Shown in pieces: positions 44,589 to 53,913 of a stretch of DNA of 64,000 bases. The stretch covers positions 1-64,000 of the forward strand of contig NZ_WTUZ01000020.1 of assembly GCF_009882985.1 (NCBI RefSeq), given 5' to 3'. The notes beneath the pieces were generated by a model. It was not told the DNA's origin and did no database searches. It worked only from the letters and a program-made list of their open reading frames with translations. Both the position numbers and the translations under genes were made by a program. The stretch comes from Paenibacillus silvestris. GTDB taxonomy: Bacteria > Bacillota > Bacilli > Paenibacillales > NBRC-103111. How positions within the stretch are numbered: position 1 is the stretch's first letter; the number at the start of each line of letters is the position of its first letter.

Positions 44589-45481
44589 AGATCCGAAAGC
44601 TCCGATAAATACGGGATCGAATTCTGTGCGCCCATGCGGGTAACCGAAATCGAAGACGCAAGCTGCGCAATGTTGACCGCTTCATCGAGGGATTTGCCTG
44701 AAGCAATCATAGCGGCAAGCGTCCCGGAGAACGTGTCTCCAGCAGCCGTTGTATCTATGGCCTTCACTTTCCGACCTTCCATATACACATTTTCGGTGCC
44801 GTTATAGTACACAATGCCTTTTTCACCAAGTGTAATCAACGGGAAGCGAATCCCTTTGCCGCGTAAAATATCCAGCGCCGCGAAAGCATCCTCCGTAGTC
44901 TTCACTTCCACATTCGTATACAACCGGCACTCGATTTCATTCGGCGTGAAATAATCCACACCATCCAACATCTTGTCATCCAGTGGAATGGCAGGCGCCG
45001 GATTTAGGAAAATCGGCACCTTGCCTTTCGCAAGCTGAATGGTCGCATAGACGGTTTCCACCGGAATTTCCAGCTGCAGCATAATAGCTGAGGCCGAGAG
45101 CACTTCTTCTTTGTAGCTTTCAATATAACCAGGTTTAACTAGGTTATTGGCGCCGCCGTCTAGAATGATCGCATTATTCCCATCGCAAACCGTAATCGCG
45201 GCTACACCTGTCGAAACTTCAGGTTCAATTCCTACATAATCCGTTTTTACACCGAACCCTTTGAGGCTGCCGATCAACGATTGCCCAAAAATATCGTCGC
45301 CAACTTTCGCCATAAACCAGGTATCAGCGCCCATTTTTGCGCAAGCAACCGCCTGATTGGCTCCCTTGCCTCCGGCGGATAGGATAAATCCATCGCCCCG
45401 CATTGTTTCGCCCATTTCTGGAATACGGCTAGTCCGCATGACCATATCCATATTTGCACTGCCAATTACGATTATTTTCAT
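44585..45481 (-). CDS. rbsK: Ribokinase (PfkB family)
   Basis: 298 residues. Both PfkB signatures are present: GGKGANQAVACAKMGA near 38 and DTTAAGDTFSGTLAA near 245 with catalytic Asp in AAGD. Sequence and length fit ribokinase, which phosphorylates D-ribose to ribose 5-phosphate, although related kinases act on nucleosides or other sugars. Its place right after two ADP-ribosylglycohydrolases suggests it captures the released ribose. 4-nt overlap with the next gene. Confidence 0.88.
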   Translation of the reverse strand: MKIIVIGSANMDMVMRTSRIPEMGETMRGDGFILSAGGKGANQAVACAKMGADTWFMAKVGDDIFGQSLIGSLKGFGVKTDYVGIEPEVSTGVAAITVCDGNNAIILDGGANNLVKPGYIESYKEEVLSASAIMLQLEIPVETVYATIQLAKGKVPIFLNPAPAIPLDDKMLDGVDYFTPNEIECRLYTNVEVKTTEDAFAALDILRGKGIRFPLITLGEKGIVYYNGTENVYMEGRKVKAIDTTAAGDTFSGTLAAMIASGKSLDEAVNIAQLASSISVTRMGAQNSIPYLSELSDL

Positions 45482-45507
45482 AACGTTCCCCGCTCCACCT
45501 ACAATTT

Positions 45508-47613
45508 CTAAATTTCCATAAATCTAATATGTCTGAAATAAGTTCTAGCTGCAGTTCTTGTGCTTACGCCAAACATCCCGTAGTTGAACGTATCGTCAGT
45601 GTGCTTCAAAACGTCTTGTCCGTCAATAGCGAAATTAATGGAATTCCCCTGCACCGTCACTTTGAAGTCGTAGTCTTTGCCAAGCTGCCACGGGAACTCT
45701 GCACTCGCTAGCTTCGTAAAGCCGAAGTTATTGATATACAGAGACACTTGATTAGCTCCATCAAATCCTACATGATAACCTCTCATTGCGCCTTGCGCAC
45801 GAACTGCCACTAAGTGCGAATGTCCGCTTTGCGGGTTGAGCTCTACAGATACGGAGTAATCTTTGGCAAAGTAGTTACCTGTATAGGCTTCGCTTGGCTC
45901 CGCCGTCATAAGATACATTGCGCCTGCTTCTAAACTCCAAGCTCCATTGTTATGTGCAAATGGTGTAATACAGCCAAAATTGCTCAATTGCTTGTTGAAA
46001 TCAATCGTGTAATCTGCGTTGCCGTAGATACGGAATTCATCAATGAAAATGCGTCCCAAGCTTTTCGGCTTGCGAGTCGAATAAGCCTCTAGCACGATAC
46101 CGACTTCATCAATCAGCTCGCCTTCGGAATCCGGGATGACAAATTCAACATGAACCCACTCTTGATCAACGAGCTTCACATAACCTTGTACAAGCTCTTT
46201 TTTGCTATTGGATAAGCGCACATAAGGTGCGATGCCCATTGTTTCATTGCCGCCCCATTGATCCAAGAAGATTTGCATGGATACTTTTTGACCAGAGGAT
46301 GCTTTAGGCGCAAATGTCGGTGAGTATCTTTCGTCACTGAAATCATCACGTGTGTAAAATGGTTTGTAGAATACTTTTGATTTTTCTCCACGAGTCATAC
46401 GGTCAAACACAACTTCCAGCGAGCCTGTTCCCTTGAAGGACTTCTCCGTTGAATGTTTCGCCTGGCAGAAGAACGGATCCGAGATACGGATGTTATGTGT
46501 GGAACCCGGCAGCTCGAAGTCGAAATAAATATCGTGCTCTGTGAAGCTCTCTACAAGACCTTCTGGGCAAGGAACATTCGCCAAGCGATAGCCTAGAATT
46601 GCCAATTCTTTCGCGTAGGTTGGAATATCGAGAATATTCATAAAGCCCGAAATCCCTGACATTACGATGGAATCGTTGATCGGTTTACGATACTTATCTG
46701 CAATACCTTCGAGACCACAAGCTACACCCAGAACCGTACCAACGTTACCAGCATTGCAATCTGTGTCCCAACCACACATCGTGGCAATTTCAACCGTTTT
46801 GTTGAAGTCGCCTTGACCGTAAATCATGGACAGTACGCAGACGCCTGCATTAGGAATGATGTGGCATACGCCTGTATACTTGTCGTAACCCCAGTCTCTT
46901 TCAAGCATGTCACGGCATGCTCTGAAATCATTCGGATGTTGTGCGTGGAACTCAAGTACTGCTCGGGACACTTTGGCATAGATCGAGTCAACTGGAATTT
47001 GAGCCAAACCAGCTTCAATAATTTCATTGATGTCGCTTGTTTCGAATGCTTTGGAAATAGCTGCACAGAAGAATCTTGCGCCTAGCACACCTTCGCCGTC
47101 ATGTGAAACGCGAGCTGCCGCCTCACCGAAATCAGCTGCTTTTTTCGGATTACCAGGGTTAACGAGACCCCATGTGTCGATGAAAATTTGACCGCCAATT
47201 TGTTCGGCGATAATAAGTCCATTTTGCTCAATCGATCCAGACTGAGGAGCTTCAATCCCTTTTTTCAAATTGATGTAGGCTGTATGCTCTGTACTTACGC
47301 CATATCCGCCCCACCAGAACATTCCGATACCCTCACGAGCATAGTTCAACCAAGCGCGAGCTACATCATTAGGCGTAATATCGCGGTCCTTGGCATCGTC
47401 ATACAGTGCGCGCAAGAAGTAGAATGGACCGTTCGCATCGTCGTCCGCTGCGAAATTCTTAAACTCTTTGACATAGTCCGTAATGTCGCCATATGTGCTT
47501 TGTATTCTTTCATAAGTCCAAATCGTCGGTTCTACCGGAGCGCCTAGTCTTATGCCAATGTTCATACCTAAGTAACCAGAATAAATTTTTTCCAAATAAT
47601 TAGAAGGAATCAA
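45508..47613 (-). CDS. ADP-ribosylglycohydrolase-family protein with C-terminal lectin-like domains
   Basis: 701 residues, no signal peptide. Residues 1-350 match the DraG/ARH fold; the metal ligands DDD (57-59) and WDTDCN (282-287) are intact. The remainder holds two beta-sandwich domains (about 360-520 and 525-701), the second like a LamG/DUF1080 jelly roll. Such sandwiches are usually extracellular and sugar-binding, so this is an odd fusion. The start is TTG at 47613, with AGGTGG upstream. It is the second such enzyme in the operon. Confidence 0.8.
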   Translation of the reverse strand: MIPSNYLEKIYSGYLGMNIGIRLGAPVEPTIWTYERIQSTYGDITDYVKEFKNFAADDDANGPFYFLRALYDDAKDRDITPNDVARAWLNYAREGIGMFWWGGYGVSTEHTAYINLKKGIEAPQSGSIEQNGLIIAEQIGGQIFIDTWGLVNPGNPKKAADFGEAAARVSHDGEGVLGARFFCAAISKAFETSDINEIIEAGLAQIPVDSIYAKVSRAVLEFHAQHPNDFRACRDMLERDWGYDKYTGVCHIIPNAGVCVLSMIYGQGDFNKTVEIATMCGWDTDCNAGNVGTVLGVACGLEGIADKYRKPINDSIVMSGISGFMNILDIPTYAKELAILGYRLANVPCPEGLVESFTEHDIYFDFELPGSTHNIRISDPFFCQAKHSTEKSFKGTGSLEVVFDRMTRGEKSKVFYKPFYTRDDFSDERYSPTFAPKASSGQKVSMQIFLDQWGGNETMGIAPYVRLSNSKKELVQGYVKLVDQEWVHVEFVIPDSEGELIDEVGIVLEAYSTRKPKSLGRIFIDEFRIYGNADYTIDFNKQLSNFGCITPFAHNNGAWSLEAGAMYLMTAEPSEAYTGNYFAKDYSVSVELNPQSGHSHLVAVRAQGAMRGYHVGFDGANQVSLYINNFGFTKLASAEFPWQLGKDYDFKVTVQGNSINFAIDGQDVLKHTDDTFNYGMFGVSTRTAARTYFRHIRFMEI

Positions 47614-47628
47614 CGATTACACCACCTT

Positions 47629-48789
47629 TTAAATAATAGAACGAATCTGTTGTTGTCTACGGTTGCTGAGTGCGATGTCTTGCTCGATAATGAATGAGGC
47701 AGCTTCAATAAATGCATGGCAGTGCTTCTCGATTTCTTGCTTATTAATCTGTTCAATAACAGCAATTTCAGCTTGTGGAATAGCCGCAACGCCGTGCATA
47801 GCTCCAAGAATGGCACCAGCCATAACACCAATAGAATCCGTGTCGCGACCAGAGCTCACTCCGTCTTTGACTGCCTCCAATAAATCCCCATCATGCAAAA
47901 TAATGTAAGCCAGTGCTAGTGGGAGTTCCTCAATCGAGAACAATCGACTAGGGGTATAATGGTTAGAAGGAATGCCTACTTTATGAATGCTGCGGTTGAC
48001 ATCATCACCCATTGGCGAATATTTGCCCATTACAGCGTGCAGTTGCCCAACAACTTCAGCCCGGTTATGCTTGACTTTCTTCAAGGATCGAGCTGTATCA
48101 CATAGATCTTGAATCGCCTGCTTGGTACCATCTTTCGCATAGGTTAAGGCTGTTTGAATGATATCTTCTACCGTCACATCAGGTTCAAATGCTTTCGCAA
48201 CACAAGCTGCCAAAACACCCGCCGCTTCCAAGCCATAGCTGACTTGATGACCGGATGCAAAAAGAATCGCTTCATCATAAGCAGCCTTCGGATTGCAGGC
48301 ATTCACAATGCCGATCGGTGAGATATACATAGCAGCACCGCAGTTAACCATATTGCCATACCCACCTTCGCGGGGTTCGCAATTGGCAAGCACATGACGG
48401 TTGAAAATATGCTTCTCTGGATAAAACAAGCGATCCATGACCATCGCTACTTTTCCCAGTTCGGGAATATATTTGGGACGAAACGAGATCTCTTTGACAA
48501 ATTCATTCGCCAGATCGTAAGCATCCAAATGACGACGTTCAATGCCATATACATTCATAAGTGCAAGCGTCATGAGCGTATCATCCGTAACGATGCCTTC
48601 GCCCCTCATCCTGCCGAGCCTCTTGTCTTCCGGCCAATCCGCTTTCCACCATTTGGTCATCGTTGTTTCTACCCGACCATACTTTTCATGAATTTCATTA
48701 AACGTCATTTTCTCAACGACAGCGCCCATCGCATCGCCATAAGCTGTGCCGAAAACAACGCCTTTCACTCTATCAGCAAAAGTAACCAT
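47629..48789 (-). CDS. ADP-ribosylglycohydrolase-family enzyme
   Basis: 386 residues. TDDT (68-71) and GRDTDS (314-319, DTD 316-318) are the Mg2+-binding motifs of the DraG/ARH1 family, which cleave N- or O-linked ribosyl bonds. It is close to the E. coli YegU type, which is encoded beside a PfkB kinase and nucleoside transporter. Together with the downstream homologue, kinase and upstream ABC genes it points to salvage of a ribosylated compound. Transcribed after the binding lipoprotein. Confidence 0.85.
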   Translation of the reverse strand: MVTFADRVKGVVFGTAYGDAMGAVVEKMTFNEIHEKYGRVETTMTKWWKADWPEDKRLGRMRGEGIVTDDTLMTLALMNVYGIERRHLDAYDLANEFVKEISFRPKYIPELGKVAMVMDRLFYPEKHIFNRHVLANCEPREGGYGNMVNCGAAMYISPIGIVNACNPKAAYDEAILFASGHQVSYGLEAAGVLAACVAKAFEPDVTVEDIIQTALTYAKDGTKQAIQDLCDTARSLKKVKHNRAEVVGQLHAVMGKYSPMGDDVNRSIHKVGIPSNHYTPSRLFSIEELPLALAYIILHDGDLLEAVKDGVSSGRDTDSIGVMAGAILGAMHGVAAIPQAEIAVIEQINKQEIEKHCHAFIEAASFIIEQDIALSNRRQQQIRSII

Positions 48790-48812
48790 TTGACTTACTC
48801 CCTTCTACAGGG

Positions 48813-48838
48813 AGTGCAGGGTTGTTACACCCCACACT
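48813..48838 (-). terminator. Stem-loop between lipoprotein and glycohydrolase genes
   Basis: AGTGTGGGGT and ACCCTGCACT pair with two wobbles around GTAACA. No T run, so a processing or mRNA-stabilising hairpin is likely, as after other binding-protein genes. A second, smaller GGCTT/AAGCC hairpin lies at 48855-48866. Confidence 0.5.
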
Positions 48839-48870
48839 TTGCAGTTCATTTATTGGCTTCAAAGCCTGAT

Positions 48871-50346
48871 TTATTTAATTGTTTTATTCGCATAATCCGT
48901 TACATCTTTACCGCCTGCAGCGTTCCAGGCTTGAACGAACTTATCGAAATCAGCGCCTGTTTTCTTGCCAGTTACGATATCAGCAGCGAACTCTTTGTAA
49001 ACAGCCGTAGCTGCATCCCATTTCGCCGTCAAATCGGCAGGCATAATGAAGGTATTGTCTTTAGTCGAATTGCTCTCGAACAGTTTGAGCGATTTCGCTG
49101 CCGGTTCCGAGAAGTAAGGTGTAGTTGGATCAAACTCTTTGTCCGGCGTGAAGCTGATAACGGACTCGACAAAGTGCGGATACCAAGCAGCAAACTTATC
49201 TGTCAGTTTGATTTTGTTATCAACGACTTGATACTCGGAGCCTTCAAAACCAAGCTTATCCATCATTTGACCTTTTGGACTAGCCATGTATTCTAATACA
49301 GCAAAGGCCATATCTTTGTTTTTGGACGTTTTGGAAATCGCGAAACCACGGCTTTCTTTACTTGTATCAACCGGTGTGTAACCTTGGCCTTTCCCTTTTG
49401 CCGGCGGCAGTGGAACGACTTTCGCGCCTGCACCATTTTGCGCAGTTGATTTGGAGTTGTACAGGTCAATTACTTTACCTTGTGTACCCGCCATGATAGC
49501 GGCTTGACCGTCATAGAACGCTTTTTCTTTCGTATCCCATTTCTTCGTCAGGAACTCAGGATCAAGCAAGCCCTCTTTGTACATTTTAGCGTAGAATTCC
49601 AGTTTCTCTTTTTCAGACTGGGTTGTTTTGCCGAAAGTGAATTTACCGTCTGTACCTTTGAGCCAAGTTGTCGTTAATCCGAAGGCTTGCCCGAACATAG
49701 CGTCCAACTCATCGAGATTGCCTGCTGTTGTATAGGCATATTTCGCGCCGCTTTTTTCCTTTAACTCTTTGAAGAACGTGTAGTAGTTATCGATTGTTGG
49801 GTTTTCCAAAGCGGCTTTACCGGATGCTGTTTTGTCCATCAAGTCTTGACGCACGACAGGAATAGCACTGCTAACCGGTGACAACCATAGCAAGTAAGGG
49901 TAGTTCTTCATTCTTTCAATGTTATAAGGATTCATAGAAGCCTTAACATATTTGGATTTATCGATATATGGAGTCAGATCCTCCAAAATTTTCTGAGTCG
50001 TTGCGAATTGATAATCTCCACCTTGGAAGTAGATAAGATCAGGGATGTTACCGCTTTGTAAGAGTAAGCCCATTTTCTCGGAATACGTTCCGCTTTGCAC
50101 AGGCGTAATTTGCAGCTTAACATTTTTGCCTTCTGCTTTCATGCCATCTTCGATACCTTTAACCAATTTCTGAACGTTAGGATCGTCTGGTGCAAAATCC
50201 TTGGCTAAAATGGAGACTGTCGTAACCGCCTGGCCATTTTGTGTTGCAGATGGTGCAGACGTGTTCGTTGATTTGTCCCCTCCGGAACTGCATGCTGTTG
50301 TAGTGACCAGAACGACTGCAGCCATTGCAAAAAGCGCTTTTTTCAT
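48871..50346 (-). CDS. ABC-transporter solute-binding lipoprotein, paralogue 2
   Basis: 491 residues. Lipobox VTTTAC (Cys19), then a Ser/Thr linker and the family-1 binding fold, near-identical in many blocks to the protein at 40136-41635 (for example LTKKWDTKEKAFYDG and FQGGDYQFA). It is followed immediately by two permeases upstream in the operon and delivers the solute to them. Because the ABC ATPase is missing here, the system probably shares an MsmX-type ATPase encoded elsewhere. Confidence 0.92.
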   Translation of the reverse strand: MKKALFAMAAVVLVTTTACSSGGDKSTNTSAPSATQNGQAVTTVSILAKDFAPDDPNVQKLVKGIEDGMKAEGKNVKLQITPVQSGTYSEKMGLLLQSGNIPDLIYFQGGDYQFATTQKILEDLTPYIDKSKYVKASMNPYNIERMKNYPYLLWLSPVSSAIPVVRQDLMDKTASGKAALENPTIDNYYTFFKELKEKSGAKYAYTTAGNLDELDAMFGQAFGLTTTWLKGTDGKFTFGKTTQSEKEKLEFYAKMYKEGLLDPEFLTKKWDTKEKAFYDGQAAIMAGTQGKVIDLYNSKSTAQNGAGAKVVPLPPAKGKGQGYTPVDTSKESRGFAISKTSKNKDMAFAVLEYMASPKGQMMDKLGFEGSEYQVVDNKIKLTDKFAAWYPHFVESVISFTPDKEFDPTTPYFSEPAAKSLKLFESNSTKDNTFIMPADLTAKWDAATAVYKEFAADIVTGKKTGADFDKFVQAWNAAGGKDVTDYANKTIK

Positions 50347-50377
50347 TTGGATTGCCTCCCAAAATAATGTTTGAATA

Positions 50378-51262
50378 CTATTCTTTTACGCCGCCTTCCA
50401 TTACTCCTTTGGTATAATGCTTCAGAATAATGGGATATAGCATTAGAATCGGAACCATAGCAATGACAATCGTAGCCGCTTTCAAGGACGAGAAGTCCAG
50501 TTGTGCGATATGGTTGTTTTTCATCAAATCAGCCGCACCGACTAACGTCGTCGTATCTCCTTCAACAACGAATTGCCTGAGCAGTACTTGCAGCACGGTG
50601 TTGTCTCGGCTTGATAAGAAAATGCTCGATTTGAAGAATTCATTCCATCTAGCTACCGCATAGAACATGCCGATCGTCAGAAGCGGAATACGGGACAGCG
50701 GTAAGATAATCCGCATGAACACAGTCATGTGCCCAGCGCCATCGATTTTAGCAGCCTCAACGAGAGAGTCAGGAATTTCTTCAATAAACCGCATCATAAT
50801 GATCAAATAAAAGACGTTAATCGTGCGGTAGAGGACCATCGCCCAAAGATTATCCAGCAAGTGCAGGTCTTTGATGACCATATATTCTTGCACGATACCT
50901 GGCTCAAAAATCATGATAATGATGAGGAAAATCATGATAGGCGTTTTGCCGACCAGATTTTTACGTGTCAATACGTAAGCTGTAATCGTTGTGAAGAAAA
51001 TGCTGAACACCGTACCCACAATCGTAATAAATAAAGAGTTCATTAACGCTTTCCCGACAATCGGATTGCTGAGCACCACCTGGAAATTGATGAACGAGAA
51101 ACCTTTTGGCAAAATGTCATAGCCATGCAGCATATGGACTTTGCTGGGGTTCGAGAAAGCTTTGGCGATCAAGTTCATAATCGGTACAAACATCGTCAGC
51201 GATAAGAGGACGAGTACGGCACCCAGCACTAATTTGGTGAACGAAAATTTTTGGACACTCAT
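50378..51262 (-). CDS. ABC-transporter permease, LplC type
   Basis: 294 residues, six membrane segments. The EAA loop that contacts the ATPase is LVEAAKIDGAGHMTVF near residue 185. Homologous to the LplC/YtcP permeases that pair with LplB-type partners for oligosaccharides. Its 3' end has a decayed copy at 41662-41775. 31 bp upstream of the lipoprotein gene. Confidence 0.9.
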   Translation of the reverse strand: MSVQKFSFTKLVLGAVLVLLSLTMFVPIMNLIAKAFSNPSKVHMLHGYDILPKGFSFINFQVVLSNPIVGKALMNSLFITIVGTVFSIFFTTITAYVLTRKNLVGKTPIMIFLIIIMIFEPGIVQEYMVIKDLHLLDNLWAMVLYRTINVFYLIIMMRFIEEIPDSLVEAAKIDGAGHMTVFMRIILPLSRIPLLTIGMFYAVARWNEFFKSSIFLSSRDNTVLQVLLRQFVVEGDTTTLVGAADLMKNNHIAQLDFSSLKAATIVIAMVPILMLYPIILKHYTKGVMEGGVKE

Positions 51263-51274
51263 GCTTACTCCTCC

Positions 51275-52201
51275 TTACCATGCGCCTTTCGAGGTCAGTT
51301 TCTTGGATATGAAATGCGTGGAAAGCACCAGCACGACCCCAATCATACTTTTGAACAAATTAGCCGCTGTAGCGAACGAATACTGACCGTTGATCAAACC
51401 AACGCGATAAACATAAGTATCGATAATATCGATACGGCTATTGACGGAATCATTCGTGAAGTTCAACACTTGATCCAGCCCTGCATTCATAATAAATCCG
51501 ACATTTAGAATAAAGATGGTCACCATTGGAATGTACAGATGAGGCAGAACAATTCGCGTTACAATGTGCCAGCGATTGGCTCCATCAACATGCGCCGCTT
51601 CGTACAAGCTTTGATTCACACCCATGATGGCTGCAAGGAAAATGATCGAATCCCAGCCGATATTCCGCCATGCTTCACTGGCAACAAGCACCCATCTAAT
51701 TGCTGATTTATCTGTCAAGAAATCGTGCGGTTGAAACCCCAAGGCTTGAATAATCTCATTCACGACACCATTTGACTTGGATAAAAAGTCGAACCATACC
51801 CCGGCAATAACGACCCAGGAAAGAAAATGCGGCAAATACGAAATAACTTGAATCGATTTCCGGAACTTTCCGTTAATGAACTCGTTAAGGATGAGCGCGA
51901 AGATGATCGGAATTGGAAAAATAAGAAACATTTTCATCGCGCTGATAATGAGCGTATTTTTTAATACCTGCTCAAAAACTGGCGTGCTGAAGAGCTCCCG
52001 GAAATATTTAAATCCAACAAAAACGTTATCTCCGAGAATTTGATAATCGTAAAAGGCTAGCTTCATGCCGATAATCGGCCAGATGTGAAAAATGATAAAA
52101 TAAGCGATTCCCGGCAAAAGCATCAAGTAGAGGACTTTGTCACTCCACATTTGTTTAACTTTCGAATGCGTTCTGATTTGAATCGACTCCTTTCCCATCA
52201 T
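51275..52201 (-). CDS. ABC-transporter permease, LplB type
   Basis: 308 residues, six membrane segments, EAA loop LYEAAHVDGANRWHIV near 210. It is the partner of the LplC-type permease, 12 nt upstream of it, forming the transmembrane pore. Its ATG overlaps the DUF4387 stop by 4 nt. Confidence 0.9.
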   Translation of the reverse strand: MMGKESIQIRTHSKVKQMWSDKVLYLMLLPGIAYFIIFHIWPIIGMKLAFYDYQILGDNVFVGFKYFRELFSTPVFEQVLKNTLIISAMKMFLIFPIPIIFALILNEFINGKFRKSIQVISYLPHFLSWVVIAGVWFDFLSKSNGVVNEIIQALGFQPHDFLTDKSAIRWVLVASEAWRNIGWDSIIFLAAIMGVNQSLYEAAHVDGANRWHIVTRIVLPHLYIPMVTIFILNVGFIMNAGLDQVLNFTNDSVNSRIDIIDTYVYRVGLINGQYSFATAANLFKSMIGVVLVLSTHFISKKLTSKGAW

Positions 52202-52509
52202 ACGTCGACTTCCAATTCCATCAGTGGGGCATGCTGTTGAGCACCGTATACGTCACGATCTAAGAACGTGCCTGAAGAAACTTTCCGCGCGAACGTAATT
52301 TTGAAGCCGAGCGCTTGATCGAAAAAGACGATATGCATGATCTTATCTTGCTCAATGTTATAAAGCTTCGATACCAAATCCTTGTTAATGATGCCGGAAT
52401 TCTTAATTTTGTAATAAATCTCCGAATCTGTGAAAAGGGCATCTACGGTAATTTCAAATGGTCCGCTGTTCTTACTTCTCAGTACTTTGGCTGCATCTAC
52501 TAGCTTCAT
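52198..52509 (-). CDS. DUF4387-family protein
   Basis: 103 residues, soluble. It matches DUF4387 in length, the KLVDAAKVLRSKNSGPFEIT start and the RDVYGAQQHAPLMELEV end. DUF4387 genes are commonly next to AtuA-like (DUF1446) genes, as here with only a 2-nt gap, so the two probably act as subunits. Biochemical activity is not known. Confidence 0.8.
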   Translation of the reverse strand: MKLVDAAKVLRSKNSGPFEITVDALFTDSEIYYKIKNSGIINKDLVSKLYNIEQDKIMHIVFFDQALGFKITFARKVSSGTFLDRDVYGAQQHAPLMELEVDV

Positions 52510-52511
52510 AA

Positions 52512-53873
52512 TTACACCTCGATATATTCGTTACGGAACATCTCATTGCCATCCGCAACTTGCATCAAATGATAAACAGAGAATTCATACACAGCACCGA
52601 AAGGGATATCGCTTGGAGCAAAAGGGAACGCCAGATTGCCTGCTGTCGATTTCCTGCCCTCATAGCCGTAATGTAAGAATGTAGATCTGACAGAGCTGCA
52701 GATTGTGTTCGCCAGCTCCTGTGTCTTAGCAACAACTTCGAATACAACACCTAATTCGTGACCGGCCTTTTTTTGCGGCTCCAATTCACCGAGCACGCCA
52801 TTAAGACCGTAATTAATGAAATTAATTTCATAATCCTCTTGCGGGACTTCGCTATAGTACTCCCAAACCTGCTGCTTGACCAAGTCTTCAACTTCTTCGA
52901 TTCGTTCGATCAAAAGCGGGTCGCGGATACCTGCGACAACGAGTGTTCGGTAAGCCACTTTCATTGCGCCCTCAAGCTTGATTTTATACTCAGGGGATGG
53001 CAAGATTCGGCTGCCTCGTACTTCTACGCTATCGTCTCCCAATTCCTTGAACTCGCAGTGTTCAAGATCCAGAACAAGTCCAGGACCATGAAGCAGATAA
53101 GGATGATCCTTCTCATAAAACGTGTGTGCAGCTACGGAAACTGCCGTACATTTCCGTTTATCGTTCAGAGGTTTAACGATAAATGAATCTTTAGTCAGAA
53201 TGCCCAGCATGCAATCTTTCGTTGTCCCTGGTTCTGCACAAAGTGCTGAGCATTCGAGAATTTTACCCAAATGATACGCAAGCGCTGTATCAAAACCATG
53301 ATGCATCGCTACCGCGGCAAACGGTGAAGGATCGTAAGCGCGACCACAGATGATAATGTCAGCGCCTTCTTGAAGCGCTGCGATAATAGGTTCATGTCCC
53401 ATTTGGGCGACAATACCGTTGGTAGCTTCCAATCTTTCCTTCGTAAGCGTCTTCACTGCAATGCCAAGTGGTTCACACTCGCCTGCTGCTAATTTAGCTT
53501 CCACGACCTCTTTAGGAATGTCCGCCCAGATTGTCGCGACTTTCAACCCTGTAATCTTGTTTTCTTCAAGAATTTCCATAATGATTGCTCGTGTCCATTC
53601 AACATGGACCTTGGCGCCGCTTCCTCCGGCAGATCCGATAATGACCGGAATCTTAGCCTCTGCACCAGCTACAATCATCAATTCCAAATCTTTCTTGCAA
53701 GCTTGCTTACTGACAATCGCCGTACCCGCTCCTAATTTATGAGGACCAGCATCCGTTGATCCGGCATCCACGACGATGGCATCAGGTTTATGCTCCATGC
53801 CTCTTATAAACGATGATTTCGGAAATCCGTAACCTAACATCCCGCAGGGCGCCAAAATTTTGAATTGTTCCAT
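52512..53873 (-). CDS. AtuA-like protein (DUF1446, acyclic terpene utilisation family)
   Basis: About 453 residues. The sequence APCGMLGYGFP, DAGSTDAGPHKLGAGT, IIGSAGGSGA and ICGRAYDPSPFA matches the DUF1446/AtuA family. The best-known member belongs to a terpene (citronellol) degradation cluster, but no mechanism is established for this group. The start at 53873 is set by GGAGGTAG 10 nt upstream; the frame continues upstream without homology. Its position as first catabolic gene suggests early processing of the imported substrate. Confidence 0.85.
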   Translation of the reverse strand: MEQFKILAPCGMLGYGFPKSSFIRGMEHKPDAIVVDAGSTDAGPHKLGAGTAIVSKQACKKDLELMIVAGAEAKIPVIIGSAGGSGAKVHVEWTRAIIMEILEENKITGLKVATIWADIPKEVVEAKLAAGECEPLGIAVKTLTKERLEATNGIVAQMGHEPIIAALQEGADIIICGRAYDPSPFAAVAMHHGFDTALAYHLGKILECSALCAEPGTTKDCMLGILTKDSFIVKPLNDKRKCTAVSVAAHTFYEKDHPYLLHGPGLVLDLEHCEFKELGDDSVEVRGSRILPSPEYKIKLEGAMKVAYRTLVVAGIRDPLLIERIEEVEDLVKQQVWEYYSEVPQEDYEINFINYGLNGVLGELEPQKKAGHELGVVFEVVAKTQELANTICSSVRSTFLHYGYEGRKSTAGNLAFPFAPSDIPFGAVYEFSVYHLMQVADGNEMFRNEYIEV

Positions 53874-53913
53874 TGTTTTACTACCTCCACTGTCCATTAT
53901 CCGATTCGATGGT

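Noticed and set aside
48394-49296. Plus-strand open frame across the glycohydrolase and lipoprotein genes
   Set aside because: It crosses the ends of two conserved genes on the other strand and has no features of its own.
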